Shown: positions 39,582-49,691 of the stretch, piece by piece | Numbering within the stretch: position 1 is the first letter of the stretch | How the letters are laid out: the number at the start of each line of letters is the position of its first letter | DNA from: Gossypium raimondii | Lineage: Eukaryota > Streptophyta > Magnoliopsida > Malvales > Malvaceae | Direction: 5' to 3' | DNA length: 64,000 nt | Assembly: GCF_025698545.1 (NCBI RefSeq) | Contig: NC_068571.1 | Location: forward strand, 41,635,733 to 41,699,732 | Made by a program: the position numbers and the translations under genes | Notes under the pieces: model-generated | Databases searched by the model: none | What the model was told of the DNA's origin: nothing | What the model saw: only the letters and a program-made list of their open reading frames with translations

Positions 39582-40904
39582 AAAGATAGAGAGGATGGTA
39601 AGTGAGAAGTGAATAAAGAAAGATTTTCTAAACTTTTTTCAATGCTTCTATTAGGCTTCCTTCATTTCCCTTTTATAGGATAATTCTTGAATTCTATTTA
39701 ATTTTCTTTGAATCCCGCACAGTTTTTCTGATAAGGATAATGTCTCATCATTGACATGGTTGCTTCCACGTTACATTCTTTTTTGTTTGCATCTGGATGC
39801 CGTTTTCTTCAAGTTGCCTCCTTTTTTGTCCACACATGAATGTTTGTTTTCTCAAGTTGCTTTCTTGGATGTCATTTTCCCACGTGGCTTCCTTTTTTGG
39901 CTTTATCTTTCTTGAATATTATCTAGATTCATTTCCTCTATTTTATCTAGATGTAATGAATCTATTGACAGTCTTGGTGAGTTCCAATTCTCCCACGTGT
40001 TCTTGATTTCTTCTATTATAAGTGGTGGAAAATCATCAATCTCCATGTTAGTTATCATTTTTAATAGTTGCACGAATTTTTTGTCTCTATCTTCCTGGGT
40101 GTTTCCAGTATTGTATGCCAACATTCTTCTTCCATCGATCCAGAGATTATAAGTTTTTTGTTGAAGTAATATTGAGCTTTAGTCATTAAATCTATTCCTG
40201 CTTGGATTTGATAATAACTAAGATTATTATAACACTTGTCAATGTTTTTTGTCAAGTGTCATTTTTCTTCTCTAGTTACAGAAAGTTTTGGGTCCTCCAA
40301 TCATTTTTTGAAGAATCCAAATTTGATATGGCTGATAGATTTTTTATTTTTTCAACTATACCAATAATACTACTAATGTCAAGATGAAAATAATAATAAA
40401 ATCATCTTCAGTATACCATACGTAAGAATATAGTTTTGATAAATACAGAAAAATCTTTTAATAAATGAAAAGAGAAATTTTGAACTGTTATTTCTTTAGC
40501 AAAACCCCATTCAAAACTGCTTATATCAAATGGTTCACGATCAAGTCTAAATTTTACAATAGAGAATTTTTCATTTAAATCATTTGTAAAAACATAGCTT
40601 GTAAAAAATATTCTGGAAAAACTGTTTGAAATTGAGCTTGCTGTTTGCAAATAACCCCATTTATTTTTATAAATATTTCAACAGTAAAATATTTCTAGCC
40701 TTATTATATAAACATAACCTAAACATTTTATTTATAATAGGGCTATTTGTTCCTTTATTAATAAAATACTGAAATATATTTAGAAGATTATTTATCTCCT
40801 TAATATCGATTTCTAATTCTTCTCAATTTCTATATAAAATGGATTTTAGTAATAAATCATGAGCTTCATTTTCTTTAGTTGTTTTTCAACTAAAAATTGT
40901 GAAA
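39582..40904 (-). repeat. Viral segment copy C (minus orientation), attached to the viral polymerase
   Basis: Direct repeat of copy A and inverted repeat of copy B. It is the copy in natural position, because upstream on the minus strand it continues without a break into the RNase H and reverse transcriptase region. It retains a good TATA box on the minus strand at 39668-39677. Confidence 0.75.
39668..39677 (-). promoter_or_regulatory. Candidate pregenomic-RNA TATA box of the pararetrovirus
   Basis: On the minus strand the sequence reads CCTATAAAAGGG and lies downstream of the last viral ORF, where caulimovirids keep their full-length-transcript promoter. Transcription from it would run toward lower coordinates, through copy B then copy A. 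Assignment is by motif and position. Confidence 0.45.
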
Positions 40905-41330
40905 GCTTAGTAAGAGCTCTTATGAAATTAGCTTTTGTTCGAAATATGAGTTTTCCATACTTCATTAATAAAATTATATAATTACGTGGTAAGTCTAGAT
41001 TATAAAAATATTTTATTTCCGAATTTGTTGTTGTTTCAACAAATGTTCTGATGAACAAAACTTTTCTGCTCCTTTTATTATTTCAACATAACTTGCTTGG
41101 TATATTGAATTTGGATCTTGGGACCAAGGGAATTGACTTATCGTGTTTGGTGTAAATGATAAATGAGTTCCAACAGGTTGTCTTACCATTGGATATGAAA
41201 TATAATATCCTTGATTAGGATAAAAGGATGCTTAAGCAGGTATCGTCACAAATCCTTCATTAAAATTTGTTGTTTTCCTTTTGTTGGGTTTTTTTTATGG
41301 ACAGTAGTCCATTCACCGACTTTTTCTAGA
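40395..41330 (-). pseudogene. Endogenous caulimovirid: ORF downstream of the polymerase, broken
   Basis: Minus-strand frames follow the RNase H end and continue through 41058-40846 and 40650-40408 into copy C. Stops and frameshifts interrupt them. By position this corresponds to the ORF that in several caulimovirid genera follows the polymerase and encodes a translation transactivator/inclusion-body protein. I see no diagnostic motif, so the function is not assigned. Confidence 0.45.
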
Positions 41331-41339
41331 GGTTTTTTT

Positions 41340-42059
41340 TACCTCTATCCATATGGCCTGCTAAGATAACCAACAATAATATTGTTAGTTCCTTTTACAT
41401 ATAAGACTTCAAAATTAAAAGTACATAATTTGTTATACCACCTAATTCTTCTAGGTGCCGTTTCCAAAGTTTTATTAGTAAGGAAATGTTTAACTGCCTA
41501 ATTATCGCTTTTATAATAAAATTTTAAGTGCTAAATATATGAGAAAATTTTTATTCCTTTCTTTATTGCTAATAATTACATTTCATATATAACATAATTA
41601 ATTTCATTTGGTTTAAATTTTCCGAACTATATCCACATATTAATTCTTCATTATTTAGTGTTTTAGCTTTTAAAATACAACTCCAATAATTTTGTGAGAC
41701 ATTTGTTTCTAAAATTAATTTATCACCTTGTTTAGGTAAATAAACTTTTGGAATATGATTTATTTTAGATTTTAAATTTTTATGATTTTCGATTCTATTT
41801 TAGACCAAATAAAGGGTTTATCCTTTTTAGCTTTTCATATAACTTACCTATTTTTTCAGATAAGTTAGGAAAGAAGTTTCTTCCATAATTAATAATTCTA
41901 AAAATTGTTGAAGCTACTTTTTATCTTCAATGTTTTCAGAAATTCTTTTATTTTTACTATAATATGATCTTGTAGTTTAAGACCATCGAAGATAATTTTA
42001 ATCCTAAGAATTCTATTTCATTTTTTCTAGTTCTATTTTATTAGGACTTAGTATGATTC
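41340..42059 (-). pseudogene. Endogenous caulimovirid: RNase H region, broken
   Basis: Minus-strand translation shows the pattern that ends caulimovirid and Gypsy RNase H domains: an RRIRWYNKL segment, then VKGTNNIIVGYLSRP at about 41350-41470. Several stops and at least one frameshift lie upstream of it. The region follows directly after the reverse transcriptase. Confidence 0.65.
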
Positions 42060-42850
42060 CATGTTTTATGAATTCTTGAGAAATGATATTTAAATGTTTT
42101 CAATGTTTTTCTAGTGTATCTGAAAATATTAAAATATCATCTATATAGACTACACAAATTTTTTATATTTATTAAATATAGAATCCATCCATCTTTGAAA
42201 GATTTGTGGTGCATTACATAATCCAAATGGTATTGCTTTCCATTGATAATGTCCATTAGGTGCATTAAAAGCTGTCAAAGGCCTAGATTCTTCTGTTAGC
42301 ATGATTTGCCAGAATCCCAATTTACAGTCAAATTTACTAAAATATTTTGCTTGTTTAGCTTGATTAATTAAAACATCATTTCTTGGAATAAAATAGCCAT
42401 AAAAAATAATATTTTGATTTAATCTTTTATAATTAATAACCATTCTAGCTTTTCCTCTTTTATTTTGGCATGATTCCTAACTATAAAGTTAGACTAGAAT
42501 GTGGACTATTAGTTGTTTCTATTAATCCTTTTCTAATAATTCTTTAATTTGTATATCAAATTCATCTATATCTTGTTTAGTATAGATCATTGGTTTAACT
42601 CTAATAATTTTATTGGGATTTTCCAATTTAATTTCACAATATCTAGGGCTATTTTGTCATAATTTTAATGGTTCTTTACTATAATTATTTTCTAATATTT
42701 TAAACAACCAATGACTTGTTTCAAGTTGTTTAATTTGTTCTTTTCTTGGTGGTGTAAAATTTTTATCACAAATAAATATATGATTTTCTACTAATGGTTT
42801 TCTATAAAAGTTTTTTTCTGAGATAACATAATTAAATTTTATCAATAGAA
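42060..42850 (-). pseudogene. Endogenous caulimovirid: reverse transcriptase, broken
   Basis: The open piece 42443-42150 (97 aa) has the caulimovirid fingers/palm motifs FDCKLGFWQI and FGLCNAPQIFQ. The catalytic YIDD box (42138-42149) lies just after it in another frame, reached by a small frameshift. Upstream pieces (42845-42460) carry stops. The FDCK-type motif favours Caulimoviridae over Ty3/Gypsy, whose equivalent here (in the element at 56 kb) reads differently. Confidence 0.8.
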
Positions 42851-43358
42851 AATGGTAAATGTTGGTATATAAAATTATTAACTAATAATATATCTCCATG
42901 CATTGCGAGAAAGCATAATATTTTAGGTATCACAAATCTTATATTATCTATGTAGATTGGTACATTTCTAGCTTTATATTGTAATATGGTTTCATTACCA
43001 TCTATTCCTATGCCTTTTATTGGATGTTTCATAGATTCCCATTTTCTAAAGGAATGACATTCTTTCGCAACTACTAGTTGTAGCTCCAAGATCTAATAAA
43101 GCCTTCAAAGAATATATTTTATATTCTTTAAATTGAAATGTAATTTCAATATAGGTGTAATATTTCTGGATTGGAAATTTGAAAATGTAATTACATCTCT
43201 TGTTCCAAGTTTCATTTGTTGGATAATTATTGAAGTTTGTATTTCTTCCATTCTAGTCTTTCTAGAATTTCTATTTAGTTCTGTAGGAAAAATAAGAATA
43301 TGAACTGTTTTCATTCCTATTGGTGTTGAAGGTATAGAACTTGTATTTGTATTTTCCT
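42832..43358 (-). pseudogene. Endogenous caulimovirid: aspartic protease region, broken
   Basis: A retropepsin-like motif ALLDLGATTS is read on the minus strand (DLGA at 43082-43093). A frameshift separates it from the upstream frame 43482-43105, and a stop separates it from the downstream frame 43089-42832. The usual DTG/DSG is DLG here, a change at the active-site Thr/Ser. The upstream frame runs directly into the LTR-type insertion at 43359. Confidence 0.65.
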
Positions 43359-46057
43359 TGTAACGCCCCAAAATTCTTATTTTTGTTATTGTGAAAATGT
43401 GACATAATTGTGTATCGGCATTTGTGGTTAAGTGCTCTGGGTGAGTCTGGAAGGTCTTGAGTTCAAGCCCTGACTTTGGCAAATTCTAGTATTTTCCTAA
43501 CTTAACACCTATTTCTGGCTGGTAGGCTTTTCATTAAAAGTCTATAAGTACTTACCTGAATGGGCCTGCTGGTTTGGTGGTTAAGGGGAATGTTGGTTGG
43601 CAGAGGGTCAGGAGTTTGAATCCCTGTGTAAGGACAAATATATTTTTATTTGCTTGTCAGTTGGAGAGTTTGAGTTGTATTGGAAATCTGAGTAGTGGCA
43701 GTTTGGTAGAGAGAATTTAGGGAGTGGATTTTGGGGTTATCAAATTTTCTGAGCATTATCATTTCCTTTTTGTAAAATTTTGATTTTCCTAAAACTCCCC
43801 ACCTTTCTGACGCCATCTCTTCTCCTTTTCTTTTTCACCTTTTGTTTTTTCTGTTGTCAAACCCAAATTTTTTCTTCCCATTATTCTTCGTTGCACGTTC
43901 TGGTAAGTAGAGTTTTTGCTCTCTTTAACTTACAATTTTTTTTCCAACTTTGATTCGGGGGTTTGTGACATTTGGCAACAGCATCTCACGTGGATTAAGG
44001 GTCTCATCGTGCTATTATGTAACCAACTGTTTCGAGGTGCTGGGGTAAGCTTTTCATTGCTTAAGGGATGCGTTTCTTGTTTCGGATTTAGTTTTAGTTC
44101 GATCGATTAGGTGATAAATTGAGTGGAATTGGTCAATTATAGGTTCTGGAGTTCTTGGGGATCGTTGTAGCATCAATCGATACCAGGTGTGTACCCGAAA
44201 TATAAAAATAAGGGATTCAGCGAAAAGCTGATATTGCTTGTTGTTTGGACAGTAGCAGTAGGCTAATTTTAAAAAAATCACCATAAATTGTGGGAATCGA
44301 GTTAGAGGGTGAAAAAATACGGGATTAATGATATTTGAGTCTAGTTTCTCATAGAAGAAACGAAGTAAGCAAAAGAATTTCATATTGTGAGATAATGAAA
44401 TTTTAGTGAGACTGGGTTAAAATGATTTCGGAATCCCCTGTCCCGACTTCTAAAAATTATTAAAAATTGTATAAAAACAATTATGGGTTATATTTTATAT
44501 TTTTAAAATCCTGAATGAGTCTATTTTCAAGATATGCAAACAGGAACATTGTCAAAATCTGTACAAGAAGAAAATTAATTTTTAGTGCAGAAAGGTCGAA
44601 ACTGCCAGACAACAGAGTAGAGGAAACTTTAAAGAATAAATTGTACTTACTGGCTAAACCAAAAATTCTAAAAATTTTATGGTAAGAAGATATGTGAGTC
44701 TAGTTTCAGGGAAAATTTGTAGATCTTAATTCAGAATTCTGTAGCTTAAGATACAAATAATTTAGTAACAATGACTCAAGTAGACAACTTTGAAGGATTA
44801 TATAAGTAAAAAGTGGAAACACATATGAATAGTTATCTAGCATGGGTTACACTAAAATGGATCACGAGGCCAAGGCCAATTTGGGCCATGTGGGCCACAC
44901 GAGTGAACTTCATGGGCTTGTAGGCCCATTTTCACTGTTTGACTGATAAGGTTGCACGGGTCGCCCAAGTCGACTGTGAACCTACTATAGGGACAATAAG
45001 TTTACCTAGACCCCTAATTGACTGAAATGACTGTATGACTGATATGATTCAGCCTGATGATGTCCCAATGATTTGATACTGTATGCTCTATTTACATGCA
45101 TGATATTATGTTACAACATGTTATATCTGTATATTGCATTTCATTTAGTTGGAGAATTATAATGTTCGAAGGAAGTGAACTAAAAGGCCTCGAGCCTAAG
45201 TTACTGGCTGCTCTGCTGCGAACTACTATTTAGTGTCGCATTCGGTACTTTTTGAAGTGTAGGGATGGGTGGGTTGATTATATCCCCACATGGAGTGTAG
45301 GGTTGGACAGAGTTGGAGTGTAGAGGCTGGCTGGGTAGAATTTGATACTGTATATCTGTTACTGTACTGAATATTGATACTATAATGGGCCAAGGCCCAA
45401 GTGGATGACTGCTTCTGTATTGTAATGGGCTAAGGCCCTAATTAAAACTGAAACTGTACTGAAATAGGCTTAGGCCCAGATTGCGATTGCCTTCTTACTG
45501 TTTGCTTTATATGGGATTACACACTGAGTTTTCGTAAACTCACCCTTCTGATTTGACTGTACAGGTAATCCCCAAACATAGGCGGATTGGTGCGACAGAG
45601 GACTCAGCGATGGCCACACGACCTATTTAGTTCGACTTAGTATTTAATTATAATTTTGATTTTATTTTGGGGTATTTTACTGTAATAATGGCCTCTTTGG
45701 ATTTTTATTTTTAATTTGGGGTTTTTATTGTTTTGATTTACAACTGCTAGTAGTAAGGATAATCGAGTTTTCAAAACGGACCAAACATTTTAACAAAATT
45801 CGCACAAACATGCAAACTATTTTGAAAAGCTTCCGCATAAGTGACGTTTTGAAAATTAATAACATTTTGAAAGAGAATAACTTTTGAATACGAATCACGT
45901 TGAAATTGATCGACACATATTGGAATTAAGCATAAGAGAGTGTAAATAGGTGGTAAAGATAAGAGGTTTTTGACGACAACTCATTTTTTTGAAAAACACT
46001 ACCATGTGATACCGCTAGATTCGGCCATAACGTCCAGGCCGGGTTGGGGGTGTTACA
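43359..46057 (+). mobile_element. LTR-type insertion (probable solo LTR), 2.7 kb, TSD TTCCT, inside the viral remnant
   Basis: Begins TGTAACGCCCC and ends GGGTGTTACA, flanked by perfect TTCCT repeats (43354-43358 and 46058-46062). The viral protease-region frame is interrupted at the left side and resumes at the right side (46156-46063). No gag-pol is present, so a solo LTR is likely. Two tRNA-like A-box/B-box pairs lie near its left end. Orientation is tentative. Confidence 0.75.
43420..43635 (+). other. Two tRNA-like (A box / B box) segments in tandem
   Basis: GTGGTTAAGTGCTCTGG with GAGTTCAAGCCCTG (about 43426-43471), and GGTGGTTAAGGGGAATG with GAGTTTGAATCCCTG (about 43573-43625). Both have the spacing of Pol III internal promoters in tRNAs or tRNA-derived SINEs. 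Neither folds as a clear tRNA by eye. Confidence 0.4.
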
Positions 46058-46062
46058 TTCCT

Positions 46063-46156
46063 CATCTTCCTCTATTTGAGTATTTGAGGGTAAAACTAAA
46101 TTGTCATTTGTATTTGTTATAATAGTATTTTTAAAATATAATTTATCCCCAGACAA
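46063..46156 (-). pseudogene. Endogenous caulimovirid: short segment between two insertions
   Basis: An open minus-strand frame, rich in Asn, Asp and Glu, continues the viral polyprotein upstream of the protease. The LTR-type insertion (43359-46057) bounds it on one side and the Gypsy 5' LTR (46157) on the other. Confidence 0.5.
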
Positions 46157-49026
46157 TGTAATAGGTCAATTCTGCCCGGGCCCAAATTACAAATAGAACA
46201 AAAAGGATTAAACCAAAAAGGATTAAACCAAAAATATAATAAATAAAAAGTCCAAAGTCCATTTACAAAGAAAACAACAACTCAAATTACAAGCTCGAAT
46301 TAAAAACCCTAAAAGCCCAAAAACTTAAAAAAATTAGAAACCCTAACCCCTTTTCACACCACACCCTTGCCACGTCAGCAGACATGCCATCTGACACTCC
46401 CTCTGCCACTACCTCCGTTGACTCTCCAGGGACACCTGCAAAAAAGGGAAGAACAAGGACAGATGCAAGCACAAACACGCAAAGCAGTGGAAAAAGTAAA
46501 GAAAATACAAAAAAATAGTAACATACAGTGTTGTAATTCGGCTATAAAAGCCATAACAGCTACATGTATTTTTACAGACAAGAGAGTAATCAAAACAGAA
46601 TTCAAAAATCCAAAAGGTGATTTTTTTCTTTTATTTTTTACAAATTTAATTCATAAAAAAACAAAACATAAAATAAAATAAAAATGAACAAGGGGTTGAA
46701 AACCTACCGGGCTCTTCGCGTTTTGTCGCCTTAAGTGGCCGAAGACAGTCATCTTCGATGAAAGATGACATCTTTTGGGCATAAGGGTTTTCGAAACTCA
46801 GAAAACTGAAAGGTTCTCTAGAGATTTATGTTATTTTGACGGTTTTTTTTAAAAAGCAATCTCAGATCTGGGTTGGGAGGGTCGAAAGGCTAAAAAACGG
46901 CTATTTTCTTTTACGTTTTTTGGCTGTCGGGAATGGTGGAGCCCATTGTCAGAGAAAGGCGGCCACCGTAGGCCTCGCCGGACCTGATGGCTGTACCAAA
47001 TGGGTTGGAGAGAAAACAAAAAAAAGGCTAGTGTTTTTTTTAAAAAAGGTTTTAAAATGATTTTTTTGGTTATTTTTTTACTTATATAGCTGGCGTTAGA
47101 GGTGATCATAGGTCGGGCCGGGCTGGGTTCGGGCCGGGCTTGGACAAATTTTTAGGCCCGTTTTCTAGGCCCGGCCTTAAATATAGGCCTCAAAATTTGT
47201 CCAAACCCAGCCCGGCCCGACCCATATTAAATATATAAAAAATATATATATTTGATTAAAAATAAAAAAATATATATTTAATATATGCCCAGGCCAAAAA
47301 AGTTTTACCTGAAGCCTAGCCCTTTTTCTAAATGGACCTCGTTTTTTTATCGAAACCTATATTTCGGGCCTATATTTTTACCTGAACCCTCTCATTTTTC
47401 GTGCGGTCCGTCGGGCGGGGTCATGATCACCTCTAGCTGGCGCTAAATGACACCGTTTCAAGGCGTCCTGAAATGCCTCAAAACGATGTCATTTTGGGGC
47501 CAAACCCGAAATCTGACTTGACCCTTTAATAGGATCCGCGTGTTTTTGATGGGGGGTCTAATTGCGCCTTTGGTCCATTTGCTTTTTAGGCGGTTTCCAA
47601 TTCGGTCATATTTCCTTTTTTTTCTTTTTAAAAAATTTTTCCTTTAATTTTGTTTTCTTCATTTTGGTCCCTCTTTAAACGGTGCGTCTAATGGGGTTGG
47701 GAATATTTTCCATTCGGCCCCTTCTTTTTTCTGCGCATTACATTTTGGCCCTTTTTTTATTTACTTTATTCAATTTGTCCTTTTAATTTCATTTAAGTTA
47801 CAATTAATCCCTTTTTTATTTTAATTCTTTTATTTATTTATTTACTTATTTACTTGTTTATTTATTCATTATTCCTTTGATTTTATTAATTTATTTGTTC
47901 ATTTACTTATTTATTCATATATTATTGATTTATTTTTTTATTTTTATTTTAATCCTTGTATTCATTTATTTATTATCCCTTCATTTATTATTATTTTATT
48001 TTCTTTCATCGATTATTTATTTTATTTATGCCTTCATTATTATTATTATTATTACTATTTTATTATTATCTATTTATCTATTTATTTATTACCCTTTTCA
48101 TAATTTCAAAATTAGATTATTTATGTTTTTTTACTTATAAATTTATTGTTCTTCTTCTTCTTCTTCTTCTTCTTACTTACCTTTCTTGATTATTTCCATT
48201 ATTATTAGAATAATAATTATAATACGATTATTGCAATTTTCATTACAAATTGGTATTTTATCACTGTCGAAGTTACATTATCGTCATTCACTAGCACGAC
48301 ATTTTTTTTTCACTTTTTGTATATCATCGATCCATTTTTATACATTACCATTTCATTTCATTACAATCACGTCCTGAACCATGTTTAGATATTTATCCAT
48401 TGCCGTACCATACCCAAAAAAGATAAATACACATTGTTTTAAGTGTCACATTTGTTATTACTCGAAAGAAAGAAAATTTTAAAATTAAGGCTATGTTCCG
48501 TATTCAGAGATTCGAAAAGTCGTGCCCTAGCTTACGGGGTTCGATTTTCTCTTTGAATCAAGATAATTGAATATTCCTTTTAAAATCAAAACACATAAGA
48601 TTTTAATTAAGGTAAAGAGCAAGCTTATTTTCGAGGATTCGAGATGTTGTATCCTAACTTACGGGATATGACCTTTTGTTACCTCGAGATAAAAGGGCCT
48701 TTAACATATGTTTTGATTTATTCAAGTGATTTTAATTAAAAATAACATTATGTAAAGTGGGTTCTCATTTTAAATTCTCTTCAAATTTTTAATTTTCTAT
48801 ACTAAGACATCAAGTAATCAATTAGGTACCGATTTTAAGCGTAACGAGGGTGCTAATCTTTCCTCGTGCGTAACCAACTCCAAAACCCATTTTCTGATTT
48901 TTGTAGACAAAAAAAATATTGTTTTAGTAAATCAAACTTCTTATTAAAACGATCAAATTACGAGGTGACCCGATCATACCCGTTTTTTTAAATAAAGAGT
49001 CAATTTCAAAAAAAATGGTTTCGACA
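46157..49026 (+). repeat. 5' LTR of the Gypsy element
   Basis: Begins TGTAATAGG and ends TTTCGACA, directly before the primer-binding site. It contains a nested TIR element (47097-47435) and a pyrimidine/AT-rich TTATTTATTTA tract (47811-48180) with a (CTT)n run at 48148-48172. Matches the 3' LTR over its whole retained length. Confidence 0.85.
47097..47435 (+). mobile_element. Non-autonomous TIR element (hAT-like MITE), 339 bp, in the 5' LTR
   Basis: Inverted ends TAGAGGTGATCAT and ATGATCACCTCTA. Flanks GCTGGCGT (47089-47096) and GCTGGCGC (47436-47443) form an 8-bp duplication with one mismatch. The 3' LTR has the empty site (TATAGTTGGCGCTAAACG at about 61975). The 8-bp duplication suggests the hAT superfamily. 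No transposase. Confidence 0.85.
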
Positions 49027-49029
49027 GCT

Positions 49030-49047
49030 TGGCAACTCCGCTGAGGA
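49030..49047 (+). other. Primer-binding site of the Gypsy element
   Basis: TGGCAACTCCGCTGAGG starts three bases after the 5' LTR. It begins TGG, as required for pairing with the CCA end of a tRNA. It is not the initiator-Met type (TGGTATCAGAGC). Related TGGCGACTC-type sites in Ogre/Tat elements are assigned to tRNA-Arg, which is my inference here. Confidence 0.65.
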
Positions 49048-49691
49048 TTCAATAAGAGAGTCAAGCCGTGAGTTGATTACTTTTGGTCTTTTTGTCAAAA
49101 ATTGATAATTTGGTTTAAATTTACGATCCTTTCATTGCATTTTATTCCGTCATTTTTGTGGTCTTCATCATTTTGGTACATAATAATATGTTTTCTTTTT
49201 AGTTCAAGTCTCTTAATATGTTTTCGCATATTACATTGCATAACTATTCGATTTTACCCTTTTTAAGTGGGAGTGAGAAACTGTTCCTTCGTGAGGTCTT
49301 CACCTTCATATAGGATAGTGAATCGCTTTCGGGATACATCCGTACCTATGTCTTCATCTGTATAGCCATAGGGAAATGTATTCCCCTAAACTGAACTCGG
49401 TTTGTATGAGTCTATAATGGGCGAGGATTGAGGAATCTGTCGGTTCAGGTACCCTTACTTTAGAACTGAATCGCACATAATGAGCCCTAAAAGCCCACCT
49501 TAGGTTGGACCATATCAAACCCTAGTGGTCACCCGAATAGGTGCTTTATTTATTATTTATTGTTTGCTTTAGATTCTAGCTTGGTATGAAATGTACTGAC
49601 TTATTTTGTTTTGTTTTGACTGTGATTGCATGGTATTTTCATCATAAAAAAGGTGTTGATTCACGTTCAATTGCTAAACAGAGAGCTTGTC
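49048..49691 (+). other. Untranslated leader of the Gypsy element
   Basis: Non-coding between the primer site and the first ORF. No repeat or gene seen. Confidence 0.5.

Noticed and set aside
47877..48189. Hydrophobic open frames in the 5' LTR
   Set aside because: Same low-complexity tract as in the 3' LTR; not protein-coding.
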